A stretch of DNA of 64,000 nt, from the NCBI RefSeq assembly GCF_900176355.1, contig NZ_FWXI01000011.1, positions 89,822 through 153,821 of the forward strand, written 5' to 3'. Below the pieces are notes generated by a model, which did not search any database, was not told the DNA's origin, and saw only the letters and a program-made list of their open reading frames with translations. The position numbers and the translations under genes are program-made. Of the stretch, positions 27,868 to 36,163 are shown piece by piece (the first letter of the stretch is position 1; each line of letters starts with the position of its first letter). The stretch is from Sporomusa malonica (GTDB taxonomy: Bacteria; Bacillota; Negativicutes; Sporomusales; Sporomusaceae).

Positions 27868-29315
27868 GTCTGAGAAAAAGTAAAGCACTTATTTTTGAAC
27901 TGAGTAAACCAGGCCGCTGCGCCCTTGATTTGCCGTCCAGTGATGTTCCTGAGGCAGCTGAGCTTATTCCGGCCCAGTTTTTAAGAACAGAACTGGCAGC
28001 GCTGCCTGAGGTGAGTCAGCTTGACCTAATGCGTCATTATACCGGCCTGTCTGAACGCAATTTTGGCGTAGATTCAGGCTTTTATCCGCTGGGTTCCTGT
28101 ACCATGAAATATAATCCTAAAATCAACGAAGATGCCTGCCGTCTGCCTGGTTTTGCCTTGATTCACCCGCTGCAAGACAGTGAAACCGTGCAGGGTGCGC
28201 TTGCCTTACTCCATGGTATGGAGCAATATTTAGCCGAGATTGCCGGGATGGATGCAGTCACCATGCAGCCTGTGGCTGGCGCTCATGGCGAATTGACCGG
28301 GCTTAAGCTGATTCGCGCCTACCACCGCCATCAGGGGCAAAACCGCACCAAGGTCATTGTCCCGGATTCGGCGCATGGCACGAATCCAGCCACTGCCACA
28401 GTGTGCGGCCTCAATATCGTGGAGATCAAGTCCCATCCGGATGGCGCCGTTGACCTGGAGGCGCTAAAGGCCGCAGTCGGCGATGATACCGCCGCCCTGA
28501 TGTTGACAAACCCCAGTACATTAGGCTTATTTGAAAAAAATATCAAAGAGATTGCCAAGATTGTGCATGATGCTGGTGGTCTGCTTTATTATGACGGCGC
28601 TAACGCCAATGCCATCATGGGCCTAACCCGTCCGGGAGATATGGGTTTTGACGTAGTCCATTTCAACCTGCATAAAACCTTTAGTACACCACACGGCGGC
28701 GGCGGCCCTGGTTCAGGTCCGATTGGGGTAAAACAGGCACTCATTCCTTTCCTGCCCACGCCGGTGATTGTTAAAGAGAACGGTGAATTCCGGTTAGATG
28801 AGAATAGGCCCTTATCGATTGGCAAAGTACACTCGTTTTATGGCAATTTTGGCGTTATTGTCAGGGCCTACGCCTACATTCGGGCCATGGGGCCTGATGG
28901 CCTGAAGACTTCTAGCGAGGATGCCGTGCTTAACGCTAATTATTGTCTTAGCCAGCTTAAAGCAGACTTCTATGCGCCGTTTGACCGGTTCTGCATGCAT
29001 GAATGCATTATCACGTCAAAAAAACAGAAAGATTATGGTATTCGTACCCTGGATATTGCCAAACGCCTCTTGGATTACGGCTATCATCCGCCGACTATCT
29101 ACTTCCCGCTCATTGTCGAAGAGGCCATGATGATTGAGCCGACAGAAACCGAAAGTAAGGAAACGCTTGACGGATTTATTGAAGTGATGCGCCGGATTGC
29201 CCAGGAAGCCAAGGACGATGCGACATTGATTACTGCTGCGCCTCGTACTACCGTGGTTGGCCGTCTGGATGAAGCGGCGGCTGCCCGCAAGCCTGTTGTA
29301 AAATGGAAAGGGTAA
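27864..29315 (+). CDS. gcvPB: Glycine dehydrogenase (decarboxylating) subunit 2
   Basis: PLP-binding half of the P protein, which decarboxylates glycine and loads H protein. 483 aa. The PLP Lys is in [19 protein letters not shown]; other hallmarks are [14 protein letters not shown] and [12 protein letters not shown]. It overlaps gcvPA by four bases (ATGA), implying translational coupling. Confidence 0.96.
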   Translation: MSLRKSKALIFELSKPGRCALDLPSSDVPEAAELIPAQFLRTELAALPEVSQLDLMRHYTGLSERNFGVDSGFYPLGSCTMKYNPKINEDACRLPGFALIHPLQDSETVQGALALLHGMEQYLAEIAGMDAVTMQPVAGAHGELTGLKLIRAYHRHQGQNRTKVIVPDSAHGTNPATATVCGLNIVEIKSHPDGAVDLEALKAAVGDDTAALMLTNPSTLGLFEKNIKEIAKIVHDAGGLLYYDGANANAIMGLTRPGDMGFDVVHFNLHKTFSTPHGGGGPGSGPIGVKQALIPFLPTPVIVKENGEFRLDENRPLSIGKVHSFYGNFGVIVRAYAYIRAMGPDGLKTSSEDAVLNANYCLSQLKADFYAPFDRFCMHECIITSKKQKDYGIRTLDIAKRLLDYGYHPPTIYFPLIVEEAMMIEPTETESKETLDGFIEVMRRIAQEAKDDATLITAAPRTTVVGRLDEAAAARKPVVKWKG

Positions 29316-30136
29316 ACCGCCTGCCGCTGCCTGATACCATCCGCTTTGCCTACCCGCAAAAAACCAAGCCAGTCAGTGTAACTGGGGACAAATGTGAACT
29401 TAACTGCGCCCATTGCGGCGGACATTATCTAAAACACATGAAACCGCTTGACGCTATAGACGAGGCTGGCACTGATACCAGTGCCAGCTGGCTGGTCAGC
29501 GGCGGCTGTCAGGCTGACGGCGCTGTGCCGGTGGAGGAGCATATTGGCAGACTGGCTGAGCTAAAGCAGGGGCGGCGGTTTAATATGCATGTCGGTCTGG
29601 TTAGCGACACGGTAATTGAGCGACTGGCGGCTGTGGCAGACTGTGTATCCTTTGATTTTCTTGCTGATCAGGACACGATTACAGAGGTATTTGGGAACAA
29701 CCGTACAGTGAATGATTATGTGACTTGCTACCAGTCCCTTAAGCGTAAAGTCAGGGTGATGCCTCATATCTGTATCGGCCTCAAGGGCGGTGAGATCGGT
29801 GGTGAGTACCGGGCGCTGGAACTCTTGCAGGAGCTGGGCACAGAGGCACTGACCTTCATTATCTTTATGCCGACAAAGGGCACAAGGTTTGCTGACAGGC
29901 AGCCGCCAAGCCTTGCGGAGACAGCTCTGCTATTAAGTCGTGCGCGTCTTCAGTTTCCCCATATCCCCTTGCATCTGGGCTGTATGCGGCCAGGCGGGCG
30001 GTACCGGGAGGAGATTGACAAATGGGCTGTCCGCATTGGCTTTGACACCATTGTCAACCCCGCGCCAGCCGCGGTGACGCTGGCCGAAAAGCTGGGCCTT
30101 ACACTGACTAGGGGAGAGGAGTGCTGTGTGCTGTGA
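29303..30136 (+). CDS. Radical SAM protein, lipoyl synthase LipS1/LipS2 type, first subunit
   Basis: 277-aa radical SAM enzyme with cluster motif CELNCAHC (C31-x3-C35-x2-C38), overlapping the gcvPB end by 13 bases. With the next gene it matches the split lipoyl synthase described in archaea and anaerobic bacteria, in which two biotin-synthase-like radical SAM proteins replace LipA and insert both sulfurs into octanoylated H protein. Additional Cys residues lie in HLGCMRPGG and the terminal ECCVL. I cannot say by eye which of LipS1 or LipS2 this is. Assignment rests on domain type and on placement between gcvPB and lipM. Confidence 0.82.
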   Translation: MERVNRLPLPDTIRFAYPQKTKPVSVTGDKCELNCAHCGGHYLKHMKPLDAIDEAGTDTSASWLVSGGCQADGAVPVEEHIGRLAELKQGRRFNMHVGLVSDTVIERLAAVADCVSFDFLADQDTITEVFGNNRTVNDYVTCYQSLKRKVRVMPHICIGLKGGEIGGEYRALELLQELGTEALTFIIFMPTKGTRFADRQPPSLAETALLLSRARLQFPHIPLHLGCMRPGGRYREEIDKWAVRIGFDTIVNPAPAAVTLAEKLGLTLTRGEECCVL

Positions 30137-31131
30137 GCATTTGGAAACTATCGGCAGGCACTGCTTGCGTGATCGGCAAGAAAAGCATTAAAGCAGATGT
30201 GCTTCCGACTACCGCCTACATCATGTTAGGGCAAAAATGTCAGAATCAGTGCCGATTTTGCGCCCAATCCCGGGACAGCTCGGCGCGGGCCGACCTGCTA
30301 TCCCGCGTAACCTGGCCTGAAGTGGCTGAACAAGAGGCGGCTGAGGCCATTGGCCAAGCCTTTCGGTCTGGGCACTTGAAGCGGGCTTGTCTGCAGGTTG
30401 TCAAAGGAAGCCAAAGCTGGCAGACAAGTGTTGCTGCGCTGGCGGCCTTAACCAGGGAAAGCGCGGTGCCTGTATGTGTATCAAGTGCCATTGAAACAGT
30501 CGGGCAGGCCTGCCAGCTTGTTGACCAGGGGGCAGACCGTATCTGTATTGCCCTGGACGCTGCGACGGCTAAACTATACCAAGAAGTAAAAGGCGGTGAC
30601 TTTGAGAAACGCCGGGAACTCCTGCATCAATGTGCGGCTAAATTGCCAGGGCGCCTTAGTACCCATCTTATCGCTGGTCTGGGAGAAACCGAAGAAGAGC
30701 TAATCACCGCCATAGCCGATTGCCAGGATAAAGGCATCAGCGTAGGGCTATTTGCCTTCACCCCTGTGCGGGGTACAGCCTGGGCAGACAAGGAGCCGCC
30801 TGACATTGGTCAGTACAGGCGGGTGCAAATTGCCCATTTCCTGCTGAAAAAGGGTTACAGCCAGGATATCTTCACCTATCAGGCCGGAACACTAACAGGC
30901 ATCAATCTAGAGGATAACAAACTAAGCTTGCTTTTGGCAGACGGCAAAGCCTTTGAAACCAGCGGTTGTACCGATTGTAACCGGCCGTACTATAACGAAC
31001 GCCCAGGAGGCCTGATGTATAACTATCCCCGTACACTAACCCTGGAAGAAACCAAGCAAGCCATCGCCGAAAGCCAGCTATGTCAGGGGGACGGTTCTCT
31101 TGACATAGTCTGGAACAGGACTGTGTCATGA
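30133..31131 (+). CDS. Radical SAM protein, lipoyl synthase LipS1/LipS2 type, second subunit
   Basis: About 332 aa, BioB-like radical SAM enzyme. Cluster motif CQNQCRFC; further Cys in SGCTDCNRPYYNERPGG near the C-terminus, which could hold an auxiliary cluster serving as sulfur donor. HLIAGLGETEEEL is the typical radical SAM SAM-binding loop. GTG 30133 overlaps the previous stop as GTGA, with GGAG 11 bases upstream; in-frame GTG 30121 would lie on the ribosome site. The tight pairing with the upstream radical SAM gene and the downstream octanoyltransferase supports a two-protein lipoyl synthase. Confidence 0.82.
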   Translation: MSIWKLSAGTACVIGKKSIKADVLPTTAYIMLGQKCQNQCRFCAQSRDSSARADLLSRVTWPEVAEQEAAEAIGQAFRSGHLKRACLQVVKGSQSWQTSVAALAALTRESAVPVCVSSAIETVGQACQLVDQGADRICIALDAATAKLYQEVKGGDFEKRRELLHQCAAKLPGRLSTHLIAGLGETEEELITAIADCQDKGISVGLFAFTPVRGTAWADKEPPDIGQYRRVQIAHFLLKKGYSQDIFTYQAGTLTGINLEDNKLSLLLADGKAFETSGCTDCNRPYYNERPGGLMYNYPRTLTLEETKQAIAESQLCQGDGSLDIVWNRTVS

Positions 31132-31952
31132 CGTGGCGGGTTATTAATAGTGGGTTAAACTGTGCCGCAGATAATATGGCTGTGGATGAAGCCATCCTAC
31201 ACGCCCATGCTGCAGGGACGGCACCGCCTACGCTCCGGTTTTATGGCTGGCAGCCTGCAGCAGTCAGCCTGGGATATTTTCAAAAGGCTGAGACTGAGGT
31301 CGATCTGGCTGAGTGTCAACGTCAGGGGATTGATGTCGTGCGCCGCCTGACCGGCGGCCGGGCTGTGCTTCATGACGCTGAGCTGACTTACAGCATCGTG
31401 GTGCGCGAAGACCACCCTCTCATCCCAGCCACCATCACAGCCTCATACCGCTATCTCAGTCAAGGCCTATTGGCCGGACTGAAACAGCTGGGCATTGACG
31501 CACACATGACCATGCCCAAGGCGGCTTATGGTCAAACCAAACGCCACCAGGCCTCAGCTGCTTGCTTTGATGCCCCTTCCCATTATGAGCTTACCGCCCA
31601 AGGCCGTAAGCTGGTAGGCAGCGCTCAAGTGCGCAAAAACGGGGTCATTTTGCAGCATGGCTCAATCTTATTGACGTTTAATCCCCGCTTGATCGCCTCG
31701 CTGCTTAACCTGCCAACACCTGAAGCCAAAGACACTGTGGCTGCAATGCTGGCCAGGCGGGCCATTTCAGCCAATGAAGCGGCAAACAGAGAAATAAGCT
31801 GGGCAGAAGCCTGCGAAGCCATGATGAAGGCCTTCGGCCCAGCCTTAGGCATTGACCTTGAACCAGGCAGCCTAAGCAGCGAGGAACAAGGAGCTGCCCG
31901 CGAATTGGCTGCTAGCAAGTACAGCCAACATAGCTGGAATCTACTACGCTGA
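31128..31952 (+). CDS. lipM: Octanoyltransferase LipM-type (lipoate-protein ligase family)
   Basis: 274 aa, BPL/LplA/LipB fold. The RRLTGGRAVLHD motif and the block ACFDAPSHYEL followed by GRKLVGSAQVRKNGVILQHG are LipM-like, with a probable catalytic Cys146 (from memory, Bacillus LipM uses Cys150). It should move octanoate from acyl-carrier protein to GcvH, supplying the substrate for the lipoyl synthase pair. ATG overlaps the previous stop (ATGA). A lipoate-scavenging LplA is less likely because of the Cys. Confidence 0.85.
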   Translation: MTWRVINSGLNCAADNMAVDEAILHAHAAGTAPPTLRFYGWQPAAVSLGYFQKAETEVDLAECQRQGIDVVRRLTGGRAVLHDAELTYSIVVREDHPLIPATITASYRYLSQGLLAGLKQLGIDAHMTMPKAAYGQTKRHQASAACFDAPSHYELTAQGRKLVGSAQVRKNGVILQHGSILLTFNPRLIASLLNLPTPEAKDTVAAMLARRAISANEAANREISWAEACEAMMKAFGPALGIDLEPGSLSSEEQGAARELAASKYSQHSWNLLR

Positions 31953-31994
31953 CTCAGGGAGGGTTCTCCTGAGTTATTCGGGGAGGTAATAACA

Positions 31995-33398
31995 ATGAAC
32001 TATGATGTAGCAGTGATTGGCGGTGGGCCTGGAGGCTACGTGGCTGCCATTCGCGCCGCGCAATTGGGCGGGAAGGTACTGCTAATAGAAAAAGAAAATA
32101 TGGGCGGAGTATGCCTGAATCGCGGCTGCATTCCCACCAAGACACTGCTTAAGAGCGCTGAGAAGTGGGAAGAAATCCAGCGGTGTGCTGAATTTGGTCT
32201 AAAAGCTGAGAATATAGGTTTTGACTTTGCCGCTGTTATGGAACGGAAAAACAAGGTGGTTGCCGGGCTGCGAGGCGGTATTGAGCAGTTGGTCAAAAGC
32301 AATGACATATCAGTACTCCGTGGCGCAGCAGCACTCACTGCCCCCAACCGCCTGGAAGTCACTAGCGAATCAGGCAGAGAAAGCTTTGCAGCAAATAAAA
32401 TAATTATTGCCACAGGCTCGGTTCCTAGTTCGATTCCGGTGCCAGGGCGGGAGTTACCGGCGGTCATAACAAGTGATGAGCTATTAGAGCTGACTCAATT
32501 ACCCAAAAGCATGCTGATTATTGGTGCTGGGGTAGTAGGGGTTGAGTTTGGTTTTATCATGAAGTCGTTTGGGTGTGAAGTCACCATTGTTGAGATGCTG
32601 CCTACAATTTTGCCCATGGTTGACAGTGACCTGGTCAAACGAATGGGGCTTATCCTACGTAAGCGGGGGATCAAAACCCTGGCAGGAGCGAGGGTGACAG
32701 CCATTGAAGCGGTTCAAGACGGCGTGGTGGTAACTGTCAATACAGGCAAGGACGTGCAGGAGTTTACGGTAGAGAAGGTACTAGTGGCAGCAGGCCGCCG
32801 CGCAGTCAATGAGGGACTGGGACTGGCAGCGGTAGGTGTTGAGTATGATCGCGCAGGTATAAAAGTCAATGATCGTATGGAGACCAGTGTGCCTGGTATC
32901 TATGCAGTTGGCGATGTCACCGGTCAGAGTATGCTGGCCCATACCGCGTCAACAGCTGGCATAGTAGCTGCTGAAAACGCTATGGGCATGGACGCGGTGA
33001 TGCACTATAACGCCATCCCCAGTTGTATTTTTACCACTCCCGAGATCGCCATGGTTGGCTTAACAGAAGAAGAGGCAACTGCGCAAAAACTTGAGATTAA
33101 GTCCAGTAAATTTAACTTTGCCGCCAACGGCAAAGCGGTATCAATGGGTGAGACTGATGGTCTTGTAAAAATCATTACCGATGCCGCAAGCGGTCAGGTG
33201 CTAGGCATGCACATCCTCGGCCCCCATGCCAGTGACCTCATTATGGAAGGCACACTAGCTATCCGTAACGGCTTAACAGCCAAGGATATTGCCCATACCA
33301 TTCATCCTCATCCCACCTTGTCGGAGACTGTTATGGAAAGTGCTCACGGCATTTATGGTGATATGATTCATCAGGTCAAAATGAAACCCCGCAGATAA
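31995..33398 (+). CDS. lpdA: Dihydrolipoyl dehydrogenase (L protein)
   Basis: 467-aa flavoprotein reoxidising dihydrolipoyl-GcvH with NAD. FAD site GGGPGGYVAAI, redox disulfide in GGVCLNRGCIPTKTLL, NAD site GAGVVGVEFG, FAD motif IYAVGDVTG, and C-terminal HPHPTLSE with the catalytic His. It follows lipM by 42 bases with GGGGAGG. As last gene of the operon it completes a full P-H-T-L system. Confidence 0.96.
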   Translation: MNYDVAVIGGGPGGYVAAIRAAQLGGKVLLIEKENMGGVCLNRGCIPTKTLLKSAEKWEEIQRCAEFGLKAENIGFDFAAVMERKNKVVAGLRGGIEQLVKSNDISVLRGAAALTAPNRLEVTSESGRESFAANKIIIATGSVPSSIPVPGRELPAVITSDELLELTQLPKSMLIIGAGVVGVEFGFIMKSFGCEVTIVEMLPTILPMVDSDLVKRMGLILRKRGIKTLAGARVTAIEAVQDGVVVTVNTGKDVQEFTVEKVLVAAGRRAVNEGLGLAAVGVEYDRAGIKVNDRMETSVPGIYAVGDVTGQSMLAHTASTAGIVAAENAMGMDAVMHYNAIPSCIFTTPEIAMVGLTEEEATAQKLEIKSSKFNFAANGKAVSMGETDGLVKIITDAASGQVLGMHILGPHASDLIMEGTLAIRNGLTAKDIAHTIHPHPTLSETVMESAHGIYGDMIHQVKMKPRR

Positions 33399-33445
33399 AA
33401 TAAAACGCGCAAAGGAATATTTTCCTCAGCGCGTTTTGTTTTATT
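33398..33445. terminator. Bidirectional terminator
   Basis: AAAACGCGC / GCGCGTTTT outer stem with an inner AGGAA / TTCCT stem, A run before and T run after, between lpdA and the convergent gene. Confidence 0.85.
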
Positions 33446-33456
33446 TAAATAAGAGA

Positions 33457-33942
33457 TTAGGACTGAAGCGCCTGACGCAGGACTGACTCAAATTCATGCG
33501 ACTGTCCTTCAATATAATCTGGCGGGACATCCATAATCAGCATATTGGGAAAGCCTTTAATAAGCTCAGGGAGAAGCAACCGAAACAGATGGCCGTTATT
33601 TTTGGTGAGTGAACAAGTGGGGCTGCGCCTGATGCCAAGCAGCAGGCGAACGTCACAGCCGACAGCCTGTAAGTGACTCAGATCTTGTAATACCCGATCA
33701 GCTGCCTGGCGGCAGACTGCCTCAAATGCAGGCGTGTTATACTCCTCATAGGTTTGTGGTTTGCGCTTCATGCCGGCGTGAATGAGCTCCGGGCAGGGGA
33801 GTTGGTAAATCCCCAGGCCAGCTTCGGCCAATACGGAGACAAGTTGGTGAAAACTGCCGCCAGACCTTGCCAGCGGTTGCACAACACTATTTTGATTTAA
33901 GACGCAATGGCTGACTATTGCCAGCTTATTTTGTCGCAGCAT
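33457..33942 (-). CDS. CD3072-type TudS-related putative desulfidase
   Basis: 161 aa. Three spaced Cys motifs fit the TudS/DUF523-related family: SHCVLNQNS, LPCPELIHAG and RRSPTCSL. TudS enzymes hold a 4Fe-4S cluster on three Cys and remove sulfur from thiouracil. ATG 33942 overlaps the upstream transporter gene by 17 bases, so the two are coupled. The real substrate is unknown. Confidence 0.78.
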   Translation of the reverse strand: MLRQNKLAIVSHCVLNQNSVVQPLARSGGSFHQLVSVLAEAGLGIYQLPCPELIHAGMKRKPQTYEEYNTPAFEAVCRQAADRVLQDLSHLQAVGCDVRLLLGIRRSPTCSLTKNNGHLFRLLLPELIKGFPNMLIMDVPPDYIEGQSHEFESVLRQALQS

Positions 33943-34522
33943 GGTCAGTTCCAAGGGAAGAAATTAAAGGATTGGTCGCTTTGCGGGTAATGCTTGCTGG
34001 GAAGTAACGTACCAATGAGGCTACCAGCAGCGCACAGGCAATTTTGTCAACAAGGTTGCCTGTTATGCGGGGAATAAAAGCGGCAGTAAAAATCTTTTGT
34101 CCACTCTTTAGCAACCAGAGAAAAATTAAATCAGTGCCGCCGCCAGTGAGGCCGCCGTAGACCCAAATAGCGATCGGAGTGCCAATGAGCGGAGCAACCA
34201 CAGAGATTAAAAGACCGGTAAAGAGGGCTGTAAGCCAGGTAAAGGTATAACGCTGGGCAATATAACCGACAATGACGCCAATGGCTAAATTTACAATGGC
34301 AAAAGGAATGTTCTTAGGGTTGGTAATCATGCCCTGGATGATATTTGTAAGTAATCCAATTGCGCCGCCCCAAAATGGCCCGAACATGACTGCGCCCAAA
34401 ATGGTGCCTAGTGTATCCAAAAATATCAGGGGGATTTTTAAGGTTTGCACAATGGTTCCCAGTACCAGGTTAATGGCAATACAGATGCTGCTAAATACCA
34501 GGGGAAAGGTTTGCGTTTGCAT
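33926..34522 (-). CDS. CD3073-type putative ECF transporter S component
   Basis: 198 aa with about six hydrophobic segments, including LGAVMFGPFWGGAIGLLTNIIQG, characteristic of ECF substrate-binding proteins. ATG 34522 follows AGAGGTGA. It precedes and overlaps the desulfidase gene, the same pair as in Clostridioides difficile (CD3073/CD3072, from memory). The pair suggests import, then desulfuration, of a small sulfur-containing compound. No ECF energising module is nearby. Confidence 0.78.
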   Translation of the reverse strand: MQTQTFPLVFSSICIAINLVLGTIVQTLKIPLIFLDTLGTILGAVMFGPFWGGAIGLLTNIIQGMITNPKNIPFAIVNLAIGVIVGYIAQRYTFTWLTALFTGLLISVVAPLIGTPIAIWVYGGLTGGGTDLIFLWLLKSGQKIFTAAFIPRITGNLVDKIACALLVASLVRYFPASITRKATNPLISSLGTDHAATK

Positions 34523-34837
34523 AATAATCACCTCTAAATAATTTATTGTCCTCATATAATCTGTTAGCCTATTTAAAAATAAATAAAATAAATGAAGACT
34601 ATAAGTATATTCTATAATAAGGTTATTTTTCCTGCATATGGGAATGAAGCCTTGACTATAAATTCCTTGAATTTTCTTACCTTTAAGTCCTCAAAAGCAT
34701 GAAGTGTTGTCAATAACCCCATCCCTTGTAACACTACGGAATAAAGAGAGTTGTTTTTTTGCTCCTTTATACTATAATGAAACCATTAAAACCTAATAAG
34801 AGATTGCGTGCGGGTACAAAAGGTGGAGGTGCTTGAT
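34523..34837. other. 315-base divergent gap
   Basis: AT-rich stretch between the leftward ECF gene and the rightward amino-acid enzyme. It must hold two promoters, but no well-formed -35/-10 pair, hairpin or small gene could be fixed by eye. Confidence 0.4.
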
Positions 34838-35959
34838 ATGTTAAGAACAAATCAACTTACTACTCCCAGCTTTCTAGTGGATTTAGACAAAATGGAATTA
34901 AATATCAGGGAAATGGCAGAGCTCTGCAAGACTAACGGTAAAAAACTCTGTCCAATGGTAAAGACACATAAGAGTACTGGGGTAGCCGCCCTACAAGCGG
35001 CTCATGGTGCCGATAACTTTCTGGTAGGCACGCTTGACGAGGCCGAACGGCTGCAGCAGCAGGGTTATCAGGAACTGGTGCTGGCCTATCCTGTCGCCGC
35101 TGCCGAGAATATTGCCAGGGTGATTGACTTGGCAAAAAGAGCTCACGTTATTCTGAGTTTTGATGGTGTTGAAGCTGCCGCTGAATTTGAAGCCATGCTG
35201 CTGCAAGAGCAGATTGCGTTGGAGTATTTGATTATCATCGACTGCGGCTTGCACCGGTTCGGGGTGCAGCCGGATATCGTCCTTACGCTGGCACAAGACC
35301 TAAGCAAGTTCTCGCGTTTGAAGTTTAAGGGAATTGCCACTCATCCGGGGCATGTATACGGCAAGAGTACCGCTGCGGAAGTTGCGGCTGTAGCTAAAGC
35401 AGAGATTGATGCCTTGGAAAAAGCAGCGGACCTGCTGAGTAACGCGGGTTATGCAGTAGAAATAGTTGCTACAGGTAGCACTCCTACAGTACCGTTTGCA
35501 GCCCGAAGTAAAATGATTACCACGCTTCGGCCTGGGAACTATATTTTCTATGATGCTATCCAAGTGGCATTAGGGGTAGTTCCTCCTGAGCGGTGTTCTC
35601 TGACAGTTTTGGCAACAGTCATTGCCAATCCGGATAAGAACCTTTTTATCATGGATGCGGGCAGTAAGTGTTTGGGTTTAGATAAAGGCGCTCACAGCGT
35701 ATCCCTGGTAAATGGTTACGGCATTATAAAAGATCACCCAGAATTAATGGTGGAAAGTTTATCTGAAGAGGTTGGCAAGATCAGAGTCAACGGAAATACC
35801 GGCATAAAGGTCGGGGATAAGATTGAGATTATTCCCAATCACGCCTGTGCCGCGGCCAATATGACAAGTTTCTTAACAGGACATCGGAACGGTATTTGCG
35901 AAAGGACTATCGCGGTAGATGCGAGAGGTGGATCTAACATGAAGGCTCATTCTCTGTAG
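34838..35959 (+). CDS. D-threonine aldolase / D-serine dehydratase-like PLP enzyme
   Basis: 373 aa, alanine-racemase-type barrel. PLP Lys in CPMVKTHKS; IDCGLHRFGV and GIATHPGHVYG follow; the C-terminal metal-binding pair sits in IIPNHACAAANM (His and Cys), as in metal-dependent D-threonine aldolases and eukaryotic-type D-serine dehydratases. It probably degrades a D-hydroxy amino acid, yielding glycine or pyruvate. ATG 34838 follows GGTGGAGGTG. Monocistronic. Confidence 0.83.
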   Translation: MLRTNQLTTPSFLVDLDKMELNIREMAELCKTNGKKLCPMVKTHKSTGVAALQAAHGADNFLVGTLDEAERLQQQGYQELVLAYPVAAAENIARVIDLAKRAHVILSFDGVEAAAEFEAMLLQEQIALEYLIIIDCGLHRFGVQPDIVLTLAQDLSKFSRLKFKGIATHPGHVYGKSTAAEVAAVAKAEIDALEKAADLLSNAGYAVEIVATGSTPTVPFAARSKMITTLRPGNYIFYDAIQVALGVVPPERCSLTVLATVIANPDKNLFIMDAGSKCLGLDKGAHSVSLVNGYGIIKDHPELMVESLSEEVGKIRVNGNTGIKVGDKIEIIPNHACAAANMTSFLTGHRNGICERTIAVDARGGSNMKAHSL

Positions 35960-36031
35960 AAGATCCATTCGTCCGTTTACCATGACAATCTCAGGCCAGT
36001 CCGGCATAGCTCGTTGTTCGGATGATGATTT

Positions 36032-36060
36032 AGCCGTATTCTTCGGGGTACGGCTTTTTT
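36032..36060 (+). terminator. Rho-independent terminator
   Basis: Stem AGCCGTA / TACGGCT and a T run, after the D-amino acid enzyme gene. Confidence 0.75.
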
Positions 36061-36163
36061 CAATTCTCCCGCTATCAAGATCACCATAGTTGTGACACGA
36101 GATATCTTTGGATTTATTAGGGGATACTATTTTTATTCCACCATTTAGGAAAGGAGTACTGCC

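Noticed and set aside
31128..31952. Lipoate-scavenging ligase LplA
   Set aside because: The ACFDAPSHYEL Cys motif and the adjacent lipoyl synthase pair favour LipM-type octanoyl transfer.
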